Under the pieces are notes generated by a model that did not search any database, was not told where the DNA came from, and saw only the letters and a program-made list of their open reading frames with translations. A DNA stretch of 64,000 nucleotides from Telopea speciosissima (taxonomy: Eukaryota > Streptophyta > Magnoliopsida > Proteales > Proteaceae). The position numbers were made by a program, and so were the translations under genes. Of the stretch, positions 23,316 through 34,713 are shown piece by piece; position 1 is the first letter of the stretch, and the number at the start of each line of letters is the position of its first letter. The stretch is taken from positions 9,560,413 to 9,624,412 of the forward strand of contig NC_057923.1 of NCBI RefSeq assembly GCF_018873765.1, read 5' to 3'.

Positions 23316-25474
23316 CTATGGCTCAACAGTAGTCACCTGTTGCCACTCCCCATCTACTGCCTCTTTCCACAATGTTACATTGTTGTTTCCATCTGCCACA
23401 GCCAATATATTTCCAATTAGCGACCATGAGACCCTCCAAGCTGGGGTCTTAAAATCATTCAAAACCTTGCCTTCCCATTGGTCACCTTCCTTAGCTACGG
23501 TCCATATAATAACCGTTCCATCCTGTGAAGCGCTTGCAATTGTAGACTTTGGAAGCCCCAAGTTAGGCACCCAAGCCACATCCCTAACCCAATCAGTGTG
23601 CATATGAAGAGCAGGGAAGCAATCCATCTTCCAATTTCCATTGTACAGCTTCCATACTTTCACAGTGTTATCACATCCACCTAAAACAAGCTTCTGGACA
23701 GGCTCAAACATGCCAGATCCAACAAGAGCACCAGGAGCCATTGAAGGGGTCCATGAAACAGAAGTGACACCAACAGGGTGAGCTTGTTCAATCTTTGTAG
23801 TGTCCCAACCACCATCAGCCCTGGCAGTATGGACTGGTATGTTTCCATCAGATGATCCACAGGCCAAGCAAAGGCCAAGTTCATGTGGAACCCAAGCAAT
23901 GGAATTGACGGAGGACTTGTTGATGAAGGTCCAAGCACCCGCAAGAAGAAGAAGAAGCCCTAAGAATAGGGCCTAGTATTTGGAGCCTTAGTTTCTTACT
24001 TAGTTTATTTCAGCTTTAGTTATTTCCCATAATTAGTTTATTTTTCAGTTTAAATGTAACTTAAATTGAACCGGTTCAGCTTCGGTTCAATTTAAGTGAA
24101 TTAATCCTATTGGTTGTTAGGTTCTTATTTCCCATTGGTTACTTATGAATCTTTTAAGTTGTTTTAAGTAGTTTTAATTATGTTTTAATTTCAGTGACAC
24201 CCCTCCGCGATTTCTGAAGAGGGAGTGAGTTGTAATAGAATTAGGAATTAGGCCATTGGCCTATTATATATAATAAAATCGTGGGAGGCTCCCTCACAAT
24301 TCAGACTTAAAAAAAATTCGTTTATGCTTGCTGCCATGGTTGCTGCTGCCTAGCTCCTTTGAGAGTGACCTTGTGAGTAATATCAAGGTGAAAGGAATTG
24401 GTGGATCTCCAATCGACTCCTTGCGTCTTGTAGACCGGAAGGATTCTTCTTCTCAACTCCTTGCATCTTGTAGATTGTCTACTGCCTTGAAGATCAGTTC
24501 TCAAGTAAGTAATTTACAGTTACAGCATTCACATTCTTCTCCTAGTCCACTAACCTAAGCCAATTGATTCCCTAAATCATCCCCTCTATTAATTCCCATC
24601 GATCCCTATAAACCCTAGGTATTCATTGACCTGCCCAGCCCAATTCCACCAGCCAAATCCAACCAAATTTCAACCACAGCTCCTACTCAGCAACTCTTCC
24701 ACTCGGCCTTAACCCTAGGTCCATCCTCCCATCAAAACCCTAATCCCCTTTCTCTCTATTAAAACCCAAAAACCCAAGAATCTGTCTAGACCTATCCAAC
24801 CATCCAACCCCCCCCCCCCAAATTACAACCGAACCACCCTTCTACTGCCTTCAACACTCGGCCAGAAGTCCATCCCTTAAATCCACCACTAAACCCTAAA
24901 ATTCATCACTTTCTCCTTTCCCAAAACCCGAAACCCTAACCCTAATTTTCTAGATTTTAATTTTTCAATTAAACATCATTCAAACCTTCACTGTTAGCTT
25001 CCCCTAGGCCTGCCTAACTTTACTAAATAAAACCCAACCTCGTTACCCTAAACCTAACCCTAATTCTGAGCTAATTGCCCAATTCTGCCCCAATTGGCCA
25101 GCAGATTTGTGAGATCCTGATTTACCTGGCTCCTAATAGACCCTTGTCTATCTAGGACTACATTACTTGTGGATATCAAAAACTTGGGCCTGAGTCCACT
25201 CATTCTGATTACCTTCCTTCCAAAGTATCACTTTGCCATCATAGGAGCAGGAAGCAAGGATGGAGCCAAATTTGGGGTGCGCCCATGCAACCTGCCAAAC
25301 AGGACCTTGGTGACTACTCAATGTTGCCAAGTGCTGCGAAGTAGAATTGCTGCTCACACCAATTATCTTGATAGTGGTATCCGAAGATGCTGTTGCCAAA
25401 TGCTTGCCATAGTAATCCATGGCCACATCGTGAATGGTGTCTTGGTGGCCCGTTTCAATCTTCTGGGAAGGCAT
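23316..25474 (-). pseudogene. SEC13: SEC13 copy 1, split by a 1.2-kb insertion
   Basis: The N-terminal part (25474-25163) encodes [17 protein letters not shown] and the first WD40 blades through QAQVFDIHK, where the frame hits a stop created by the insertion. The C-terminal part resumes at ~23922 and runs to the same VTTVEP terminus as the intact copy. Apart from the insertion both halves remain open and very similar to the second copy, so the break looks recent compared with the duplication. Splicing out the insert cannot be excluded but no good donor/acceptor pair sits at its edges. Its 5' UTR splice donor (GTAAGTGAAT, ~25981) is still present, so it could be transcribed. Confidence 0.9.
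23923..25157 (+). mobile_element. ~1.2-kb insertion in SEC13 copy 1, probable solo LTR or LTR-type element
   Basis: Absent from SEC13 copy 2. Flanks share CTTGT. It begins TGATGAAGG and carries an LTR-like promoter layout (TATATATAATAAAA at ~24263-24278 followed by CACAATTCAGAC), but no coding region and no second LTR. The right end (CTACATTA) is not a clean LTR terminus, so the assignment is tentative. A poly-C run sits at ~24808. Confidence 0.6.
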
Positions 25475-26356
25475 TACTCTCAAGTTTGATTCTCATATTT
25501 CTGTTTCACTTTTAATTCCTCTAATTACCTCCTGTTATGCAGATGCCAGTTCAGATTTGAGACCACCCAATCTCTCACACAGTTTCTTATGTTTCTGCTA
25601 ATCAATTCAGACTAGTAACAGAATAATCTCTCTCCTCTGATGATTAATCACGGAGAAACTCTAACCACTTGCTAGGAATAAGCAGTTCCATCCCTGTAAT
25701 TTAGTTCCGCTACGAAATGGAAGATTGCAAACAATGTTTGTCCAATTAGAATCACACTACAACAGCTCATTCTCTCTATAAAGATTCCCTCATATAAAAG
25801 AAAAAAGTGACTAGATCAGTGCAAGAATTCCAAGCAGATAATTTTCGTTATTAAAAAACCCTAAATCTCACTATCGATCTGGTGATACAGTAGGTAATAG
25901 GTAAAAATTGAGGCTATAACGTAACCACAAATGCAATGAAACTCGTTTAAACAGAGTAAGAGAGAAATGGATTCACTTACCTCCGAGAGCCCAAACACTC
26001 GACGGATCAGATAGGCGATGAAACTCGACGAGGATAAAATTAGCTCTGCAAACGCTCTTCCGTGTGAATTAGGATTGGAGTCTGGAGCGAAGGGGAAAAT
26101 AAATCGAATAACTGGCGTGCAAGATGATTGAACTTGGGTGTCAATTTAGAACAAAAAACCGAAATTTAAACCGGTCGTTAAGAATGAATCGGATCAGAAT
26201 TGAACTAATTCAATTCGGTTTTTGTTTAAAAATATGGAATATTTTTTTTGGTTCGGTTTGATTTTGGTTTCATGACTAAATTCAACACCGTTACGAATCA
26301 AATTACCTTTTTTTTATAATCAAATAATGACCAGAGTAAAATTATATTCTTTTTAA

Positions 26357-27763
26357 GGGGAATTATTAGCGTAACAAGGATCTGTTATTTATTCAAACAT
26401 AACAAGATACCTGCTACCCTCTTAAAACTACAATTAAGGACACAATTGAAAATAAATTTATAAAAATAATTGGGTGAAATCACATTCACTACTGAAAAGT
26501 CTAAAAAACCCAAGAGTTTTAACTAAAATTTTCAACAATGGTTAAAATGTAATTGCACACCACCCATCTTCCCCAAAATCATCTAGCCAACATCTATCGC
26601 TTCCTCCGACCATGAACCAACCGAACCTCTTTTTCTCTTGTTTCCGGCAGGCTAAAAGTGACGGACTAAAAGAAAAAAGAAGCAAAAAACTCAAACAAGA
26701 TTTCCTAACCCTTCCCCAAAATAACCTGCTAGCATCTCTCGTATCTGCCGGTTGTGGAAACTACTGAAGGTAACGTCTCCTTCCCCTGTCCCTCTCTCTC
26801 TCGCACCAAATTTCTGGTTTTTCCTATATCTGAACCGTCACTTTCTTCTTGTAGATGAAGCCACTTTGCTTCTAGTGAAACCGAAATAGGTTAAACGATC
26901 TGCTGAGGTCTCAGAGCATCATTCGAGTAGGCTTCTGCTGGTGGAGGGTCTGAAACCCCCTGTTCTGAAGCCTCCGCCTCCAAATCCTCAAGCTTCCTCT
27001 TGTGATCTAAAGGAACAAGGTTCACAGCTTCTGCCACCCCTTCTTCCGCCATTGATTTGTCACAATAATCTATATCCACTTAAATACAAAACCCTAAAAC
27101 TAGCTTGGGCCAAAAAAATCCCACCTAGAGTTTCTAGAAAGTGATAAAATGGTACAAAAAATGAAACAGAATCTAAGGATGAGAGGAGAGCTGTGTGCGA
27201 GAGAGGGGTTATGGGTTCACAGAAATTACAGTGAGATAGTGATCATGCGGGGTGAGTGGAACGGAGAAAGTGAATGTTGGATTTTCAACATGATTTCCAC
27301 CGCCATTAGAGCTCAACTCCAAGTGAGAAGAGTTGTAGAGAAGAAACGAAAAGTGATGGGTAGAGGTGGATCTATGGTTGATAATGAAAACATAGATTGA
27401 AGGGTGGTGATGGTTAATCGGCCGGACATAAGCTAACTACTAACCATATAATTAATTAAAGGCGAGAAGAAGAAGAAGAAGGGTCGGTCGTCTTCATCGA
27501 GCAGACTATAGATTGCAGCGATGATTTGGACGGAGAGAGAAAGAGACGGGTAAGGCAGGGAGTATGCTATGAAATGTCAGAAATGCCATTTAAAATATCA
27601 ATTTGCAATACAATCATAAGATTCTAATAACATAACATGAAATGTCTAGTTTACCCCCACCCAATTGATACTTTTATGTCCCATTACTCGTTTCTTATTA
27701 GTCTTTTCACTATTTTGTTATTTTTCCAAACGTAACCAACCCTTGCTACATGAATAACAACCC
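26357..27763. mobile_element. Mutator-like non-autonomous element carrying gene-like sequence (Pack-MULE candidate)
   Basis: This 1407-bp segment is missing from unit 2, where the sequence is continuous. It is flanked by TCTTTTTAA (26348-26356) and TCTTTTTTTAA (27764-27774), consistent with a 9-bp target duplication plus slippage. The termini are inverted repeats: by eye 21 of the first 31 bases match (GGGGAATTATTAGCG against the complement of the right end, GGGTTGTTATTCATG). The interior holds the 62-codon frame at 26891-27079. A 9-bp duplication with long degenerate TIRs fits the MULE superfamily; captured host sequence would make it a Pack-MULE. Confidence 0.68.
26891..27079 (-). CDS. 62-aa gene-fragment-like ORF inside the MULE-like element
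   Basis: Encodes MDIDYCDKSMAEEG, then a charged segment HKRKLEDLEAEA and an acidic/proline stretch, composition like the N-terminus of plant nuclear RNA-binding proteins (KH-domain/FUBP type). The resemblance is only to low-complexity N-terminal sequence, so parentage is uncertain. It could be a captured first exon. Confidence 0.3.
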   Translation of the reverse strand: MDIDYCDKSMAEEGVAEAVNLVPLDHKRKLEDLEAEASEQGVSDPPPAEAYSNDALRPQQIV

Positions 27764-27839
27764 TCTTTTTTTAAATATTGCTTTCAATGTGGATGATAAA
27801 TTCTATATAACCCTAACAAATAAGCCAAAGTCCAAAACA

Positions 27840-28420
27840 AACCATTGATTTTAAACTTGGAAGGAGATTAATATCTAATGACAATGCACTATGGGCTAAG
27901 GTGTTGAAAGTCAAATATTTTCTGAATAATTCTGTTTTTTGACACTAAGGTAATTCAAAGTTTAAAATATTTTTTTGGCGTATCTTACATCAGGAGCTCC
28001 AGACTCTAGTTAAGACTATCTTTTCGAAATGGAGTTCGATCGACCCCCAATGTGTATTTTGGGATTCTTGAATTGAATCCATTTGGCACTTTTTCTTATC
28101 GTGTGATTGGACTAAGTGTGTCTGGGCTACAAGCGTTTTTGGGCTTGAGAATTGAATATCTCTCCTACCCCTCGTTGGAACAATTTTGCATCTTCACTCT
28201 CGCTAACGAACAATTCGATAAATTACTTCTCTAGTGGGGGTTTTTTTTTTTGTAATTATTACTAGTTATTTTATTTGGCATCTTTGGAACAAGATAATTC
28301 ACAAGTCTACGAAACCTGACCCCATGTGGGTACGTTCTGCAAAATATTTCCAGATGGTTGAATGATCTTAAGATTTATTCCCCATCCCCTTCTCTTCCCG
28401 ATGATGTAAGTCATGTAACC
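27840..28420 (+). mobile_element. LINE remnant, unit 1 copy (internally deleted)
   Basis: Contains plant LINE ORF2 linker sequence (LWAKVLKVKYF) and zf-RVT-region fragments, heavily broken. It corresponds to 37255-38130 in unit 2 but lacks roughly 400 bases from its middle, so the deletion occurred after duplication or the copies differed before it. Confidence 0.65.
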
Positions 28421-29379
28421 AATCAAGATGTTTTTGATAGAGTCCCTCATTCTATTTTGAGGTCTTTGCCCATGTTAGGTTATCCTATTTTAATGTGTCA
28501 CCAAAAAACAAAAAGAAGTTATCCTATTTTAATTTGCGCAGGATCTTCTAACTTAGTCCTAAACAGGATGGGGTGGACATACTACATTATGTTAGAAGAA
28601 CACATTGTTTTGATCGCTACAATTTTTTTGGACACAGCTCGTTTTTTGGAACCTAAGGTTCTCAATTTGAAGAAGGGTCTTGAGCATGCGGCAAGGCTAA
28701 AATTGGCAATTGGTGAAATCTGGTGTGCAAATTTTTGCCAACTTCCTAATGCTGCATTGCCGTGACACTTAGTACCACAACTTTTTAAGCTCTCAAGCAT
28801 GAATTCTGGATTCCCAGTTTCTGTTAACCCATACCCAAATAAAGGCTTGATTGAACAGAGACAATAAAGCTGCACCCATCTTGGCCCAATTGAGGATCTA
28901 ATGTTTAGATATGTCAAGACTTTTATGTTTTAAATTTTTAATGATCCACATGGGCCCCAACCAGCTACGGCCCAGTAGAGGTCCAACCAAGGCTGGCTCT
29001 AGGTTGAATACAAGATGGGCTTACTATTGGGCTTACCCGTAACCTAATCATCCATGAGGTTGTAAGCTAAGATACATTAGGGTTGTGTTTGGTATGCAGT
29101 CCCGGAATAGACTTCAGAATGCATTCTAGGCCCAGAATCTATTCTGAGAATGCATACCAAAAACAGCCTAGGTTTGTTCATTGAAGTCCTATGTCATTGG
29201 CTGAAGGTGAATTAATTCTTTGGTTTAATCATTCATCTCCAAGCTTAAAACCCAAAACCCAGGCTTGGGTTGGGCTTGCTTTGGTTCAGCCCAAACCTAG
29301 TCCACTTGTATCACTAGTTCTAGTGGTTGATCCAGCGTATACAGAATTAGTAATGGGACAATCTCTATTCTCCACTCTT

Positions 29380-29580
29380 AATTTTTTTCTCCACCTTCGG
29401 CCTAACTGGTCCCCTGGGCATGCACGTACGCTCCTATACATGCGCACTGGGACAACACCGGATCCTATGAGAACCATAGAAGTTGGGGAGATGGCCCCCG
29501 AGGTGGTAAGGGGAATCAAACTCAGAACGCATGTTGATTTAAGCACACTCCCTTGGCAACTGAGCTACACCTTAGGGGTT
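29380..29580 (-). mobile_element. tRNA-derived SINE, spacer A copy
   Basis: On the minus strand the head carries an A box (GTAGCTCAGTTGCCAAGG, ~29572-29555) and a B box (GTTCTGAGTTTGATTCCCC, ~29526-29508), followed by a ~130-bp body. The same element sits in the same place in all six spacers, so it was inserted before the spacers multiplied. Confidence 0.75.
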
Positions 29581-30064
29581 TAATTATTGTTAATAAAATG
29601 TAAATCTATACTCTTAAGTAGTTGTGTAGTTATTTTAGTTAAGCATAATTGAAATTAGGAGCTAGGGAGCAAGGTGAACATATCTTTTGCATTCTCTACA
29701 ACTTGCCATGTACCGAATTAAAAGGTTTCTCTCTTTCAAAACAACTATCAACTATGGAGGTTAATTGGCTAATCCTTCTTTCAGAGAACCTTGTCAAAAG
29801 CAAAGGGAGGTCGTGATTTTGTTGATTCCTTATAAATGTTTTGTGCCTGGTTTTAATCTTTGTTGGATGCTATTACCAATCAAAAGAAGGCTCATAAGAT
29901 GAGGGAGCCCAAGGCAGCTTTGTCAATCCCCATGAAGTCAAAAAATAAAAAAAATAAAAATTGTGGGACCAACCTTCTATATCAATAAGACCATCACACT
30001 TCTGAATCAACGTCCACGATATTTACTTTGGAACAAGTAGTCATTTTCAAGTGATTCCACTCTA

Positions 30065-30241
30065 TTTTGGAATATTATCTGCTCCATTTTCTATGTGGTC
30101 CATTTTCCCAAGTCTCTCTAATAGGGGGGTAGACCCCACACCAGGTAGTGTATTCGAACAGGGGTAGGATGGTCATTTCCGTCCCCCTATTAGAGAGACT
30201 TGGAGAAATGGATCGAACAGGGAAATGGAGCATATAAAGAT
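30065..30241. mobile_element. foldback MITE private to spacer A
   Basis: ~177 bp absent from spacer B. Inverted arms include AAGTCTCTCTAATAGGGGG against CCCCCTATTAGAGAGACTT, and outer GCTCCATTT/AAATGGAGC. The core is GGGGTAGGATGGTCATTTCC. Flanks CACTCTA/CCCTCTA suggest a 7-8-bp target duplication. Confidence 0.75.
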
Positions 30242-30375
30242 CCCTCTACTTCAGGACTATGCTTGCAAAAAAAACAGTAATTCTTTCCTAGTAACTCCAT
30301 TTTGGTACCAAGTTGCCCCTTCTATGACGAGGGTAAAGATCAAAGATCACCTGCTCTCATACTATTGATATGAAC

Positions 30376-30582
30376 CTTAGAACAGTCAGAAGAATCAAGG
30401 AAAATTATCTCCTTAGGTTCTCTGCCGGTACAGTTCCCTAGTGCCTTTAATAAGAGGGGGGGTGGATCCCACTCGAGTAGTGTGTTCAGGCAGGAGGTAA
30501 GGAGGTCATCTCCACCCCCTATGAGAGGAACCAGACGAACTGTATTAGGCAGGAAACCTAGGAGGACAAAGATCCAAGAATC
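30376..30582. mobile_element. second foldback MITE private to spacer A
   Basis: ~200 bp absent from spacer B. Imperfect inverted arms (CTCCTTAGGTTCTCTGCC against the complement of GGCAGGAAACCTAGGAGG) surround a core with GGAGGTAAGGAGGTCATC, related to the core of the 30065 element. Boundaries approximate. Confidence 0.65.
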
Positions 30583-31464
30583 ACCCCTAAAAGCTGATTC
30601 ATAAAGTGAGGGAGTCCAACGCTTTATCAATCCCAACCAAGTCTCTCACTGAACTGATGTGAGATCAGTCTCCATATGACTGGTATGAGATCGTAACAGA
30701 TGCCACTTCTTGTGAAAATATTCTGAATGTGAGCATTTGTAAAGAACTACATTAAACAAAAAAAAAACACTCTACAAATCCTCCTTTCAATCACTTTACA
30801 TACATTTTCATTTCCTCCCACCACCTATGAGGTGGTAGCGGGGGCTTTCAAAGTTCAAATTCATTTAAAAAATGAAGAATGAGGTGATTTGGTAACTTGG
30901 GTAGTGCTTGTAGTGGATATATCATCTAATCCCCATAAATCATGCGAATTCAGGTGAAGATGAGGTGCTTCAACTACACTCACCAACAGAGCTGGCATCA
31001 GGTCTCCTCCATCTAAATATAGAAAACTTAATATTTCAAAATTCCCAAGTGTTTGTACTTATGTATTGCAGTCACATGCATAATTCTCAAACCATATACC
31101 TTGACTCTTGGTTCAAAAAATCGGATTGAAATCGACCGATTCAACTCCACGAGTCATATCCAATTGCCAAAAGTGATGAGTAAAAAAAAAAATTCTCTTT
31201 TCACTACTGGTGAAGGAAGAAAATTGAGTAAAGGTCTTTCAGTTTTGGAATACATCCAAGTAAAATGAAGTTGTTTGGAACTTGAATGCTTTGACTTTGG
31301 GTTTCAAACAGTCTATTTGGTCCAATTTAGATCCGGCTGAATCAGTCTTAGGCTGGACTAGGCCAAACCGAAGCTGGCCCGATAAAGGAAGGCTTGGTTT
31401 CAGTCTAGTTTGGTTTTGATTTATTTTTATTTTGAGAAAAAGAACTCTATCTGAGAATGTGGCC

Positions 31465-31775
31465 TATGCAAGCACCCCCATGAGTCTATCTCTCTCCTCC
31501 CCAAATGAAAAGACATCTCTACCCCTTGTTTTGAGGAGAGAGATAGACACATGGGGGAAACTTATCCTCTCAAGTGCGGTGCATTGCCCAATGTACCACA
31601 CTTAAGAATCCAACCGTCCACCTAACACTTGAGAGGATAAAAAACGTCACTGCCCATGTTTTTACAGTTGGATTCTTAAGTGAAGTGCACTAGGCACTGC
31701 ATCGCACTTGATAGGATGAAAATCCACACATGAGAGTATTGGTGGAGGCCACACTCCCAGACAGAAAACTACTTC
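31465..31775. mobile_element. foldback element of the spacers with a nested MITE (31556-31725)
   Basis: The outer foldback (arms TCTATCTCTCTCC and its complement, plus GTGGCCTATGC/GGAGGCCACAC ends) occurs in spacers A-E. Here a second 170-bp foldback is nested in it at 31556-31725, flanked by ACACATGGG/ACACATGAG (9-bp duplication). The nested element has ~60-bp TIRs (CTTATCCTCTCAAGTGCGGT and related) and includes CTTAAGAATCCAAC twice in inverse order. The 9-bp target size points to a Mutator-type MITE. Confidence 0.78.
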
Positions 31776-31986
31776 CCTTTGTTTTTTTATTGGACATATC
31801 GATTTTGATAGAGTGATTGATTTCTGTTTATCATGTATATGTATAAACTATAAACAATTACCAAAAAAAAACAAATAAAATTTGGGTTTGTATCGTTTTT
31901 TATCGGACTTTTTATGGACTGAACCAATCTTTCATGACTTGAACCTGTTGATGGGCCACAAATCCTGAGTCAAGAATTATTGCGCC

Positions 31987-32415
31987 GCTTGATAACCTTA
32001 CGGGTGTTTCTGTTCTGGTTATGTGTTGAGAAACAGCAAAACAGTTTTTTCATTTTTTGTGCTGAGAAACCGTTTTTGACCCGCTTGGTAAACCTGTTCT
32101 TGAAAACAAGCAAAACCCTTTTTTTTTTTTTAAATTAACAAAAAGATATGTTTGGCACACTTTTCCAATTTTACAAAAGAGTATAGTGAACGAATATAGG
32201 AGTTTTTATCGGGGCACACTTTTTCAATTTTTAGCCAAGAAACGACAGAACATGTCTAACATGTTCTGTCAAAAGTCTTCCAGGGAGCATAAATTTTGAT
32301 TTATGTTTTCAAAAACAGTCACAAAAAACACTTCGTTATCAAGCGATTTTTAGGTGTTATTCTGTTTCTCAGAACGAAAAAACACTAGAAACTGTTTCTC
32401 GTAAGGTTATCAAGC
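31987..32415. mobile_element. MITE with GCTTGATAACCTTACG termini at the duplication junction
   Basis: 429 bp with 16-bp terminal inverted repeats GCTTGATAACCTTACG and CGTAAGGTTATCAAGC. The interior is rich in TGTTTCT/AGAAACAG motifs, as in a common plant hAT-like MITE group. Absent from spacers B-E. Target duplication not clear. Confidence 0.75.
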
Positions 32416-34713
32416 TGGCTCATTGTTTATTATTTTTAAAGGTTGGAAGGAAAAGATTCCTTCTATTTTACATAAAATCATTCTCACATCGCAATTTCTT
32501 GTTCTGGATCCAAAAAATTCTAGGATTACTCACTACTTATTCCAGTTCTTCACCATTAAATCCTTGAAAAAAAAAAAATCATAACTGGACAAATAAAAAA
32601 TGGGGTACACCCCTCAACAGCATATATTTCCATGACCAGAGTATGAAAAGATTCCCAAGTAATCATAAAAGAAAACAATTGAGACTAAAGCATATTTCAA
32701 TTTTAAAGTATTCAAAATAATAAAAAGAGCATAACAACTTGGACAAAAACATTTTTAACCTTCAGATACATTCATTTGATGGAAATCAATTTAACCTTCG
32801 CTCGAGGATTATCCAATAACATTGATGTCTCCAACCTTACCCTTAGCCCTTCCAGATGAAAATTGCCAAGATATCTTCTCACCCTTCCTTTACTCTCCAC
32901 ACATATCTCTCAAGGGTCTGCAATACATAGGTTTGCTACTCTTTATTCAGGGATGTGAAAGTCAGAAAGGTGCAGTTATGAAGTTATGAACCTTGGCATT
33001 CAATCCATTTTAATGAGGTATGGAGCTGATTATATCACGAGAAGCCAGTCATCCAATTGAAAAACTTTCTGGTCTATGCAACAAAAAAGAGCTCGTTCTT
33101 TTACAACACCACCCACAATCCCCCCCCCCCCCCTCAAGGCAGCCAACAATGACATTTTTCACACATTCAGATTCACCTTCCATCCAAAACTACGACAGTT
33201 TCTGAATGGAACAAGGGGTGTCCCTCCAAAGACCATCATCTAGCCCAAGTATCACGCCCGATGCCTCCATGCATGCAACATGATCTAGTGCTCTTTAAAT
33301 TGCAACCAGACACCCCAGTACCTCACCAGGTGGCTAAGAAAAATGTTGTCAATTTGAGAGGCATAAAGACAGAGCAACTACAAGACCAACCAACTGCCAC
33401 ATAGGAACTCTACAAGGACTCCTCCAGCTAGAAAACACCAAATCATTAACCAACCTTGGCAACGGCACAGAAACCTCCAACCAGCACTCAGCCAGTTTTA
33501 ACTTTTAACTCTTGGAGAAGAGCTAAAGCTTAATTTTGCTACAACTGTACACTAGTAATTGAGAAATGGTACCAAGAAATGTTCCATTCATTATCCAGAA
33601 AAGGGACCAATTATTGAAGATGCCCAGGCTTCAGAATGGTTAATGAGTGACAGTAATTTTAGTTCAACCATCTAACAAAGAGCATTATAACAATGTGATT
33701 GACAGAACTTAGGAAGTTCAAACCATTGCTCTCAAAATTCTTCCCCACCCCAGAACAAACAACAACAACAACTGCTCAGCCTTATCCCAACTAAATGGGG
33801 TCAGGTAAATGGATCCTTGCCCGCCAATCAGCTAAATGCATACACACTTTTATGCAAGTCTTTCCTCACCACTTCTCCTAAGGTCATTTTAGTTCAACAC
33901 GTACATGTGCATGCTCTCTCTTTTTTTTCCCAGTCTGTGTGTGTCTGTGATGCTGATTGGAGTGATCAAGAATCTCTGCCAAGAAAAAATATTTTGATTC
34001 CAAACATCACCAAGAAAATAAGACAGGGTCATCATTAACATTTGATGTAAGAAAAACAACCAAATTGGTGGAGATGTTAATCTAACAATGACTAACCATA
34101 TTCAAACCGATTAAATCCTTTCAATGGTTCCTCCAACACCAAGTCGAAGCAATAAAAGTGTGTATGCATGTATGTGCATAAGAGAGAGAGAGAGAGAGAG
34201 AGTAACAAGAAATTTTCTGATTATCAGGTTATGTTTGTTTAACAAGTGCATCATGGTCCGGAAGTTCTCTTTCCACCAGCCTATTTTGTGGAATTTAATA
34301 ACTGACACCTCACGACAGTTAAACCAATCCCCACTTCCACTATTCACTTGATTTGTAAATATACAGAAACAATACAAACTTAATCATTTGCAATCAAAGA
34401 AGCTTTGCAACAAAGAGCAAAAACCTTGATGTTGATCCATTTTGTTGTAGGCATCCATACGATAACAAAGAAAACTGAGACATAAGTCTGTGAAGTGCTC
34501 ATCAACCCCACTACACATTTGAATACTAAATTGGAAGAACCAATAGTTTCAACATAACCAATTCAAAAAGAGATTACATAAATTGAAACCTAGAAAAGGG
34601 AGTAAAGTCCAACTGAATGGTAAAGAAAGGGAAAAGAAAAATCAGGCAATCTAGTGGAGGCCACGGCTAAAAGCCATGAGACAGCAGCAGTAAGATGAAT
34701 ATAAACTTCTAGT

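Larger units (their letters stand above)
20911..32450. repeat. tandem duplication unit 1 (SEC13 region)
   Basis: From the block at 20911 (TTCTTTCTATTTTACAC) to ~32450 the order of sequence matches 32451-42015: 5' flank, SEC13, LINE remnant, ~3-kb spacer with SINE. Unit 1 is longer because it holds private insertions: 1.2 kb inside SEC13, a 1.4-kb Mutator-like element, several foldbacks and a MITE close to the junction. Copies are similar over kilobases, including noncoding DNA. Confidence 0.88.
28840..32450. repeat. spacer A
   Basis: First of six related ~3-kb spacers. In order: a block with GAACAGAGACAATAAA, a conserved segment ending AACCATAGAAG, the SINE, a segment with CACCAACAGAGCTGGCATC, a segment with TTGGAATACATCCAAG, and a foldback with TCTATCTCTCTCC arms. 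Spacer A is unique in also carrying foldbacks at 30065 and 30376 and the MITE at 31987. No gene is present. Confidence 0.85.

Noticed and set aside
23923-25157. Retained intron interpretation of the SEC13 copy 1 insert
   Set aside because: Borders lack a GT-AG pair and show a short direct repeat (CTTGT); plant SEC13 coding regions, including copy 2, are continuous here.
29508-29572. tRNA-like A and B boxes
   Set aside because: No full cloverleaf with paired acceptor stem; the boxes are the head of a SINE repeated in every spacer.
29191-29583. 130-codon plus-strand ORF
   Set aside because: Runs antisense through a tRNA-derived SINE and spacer sequence that recurs six times in broken frames.
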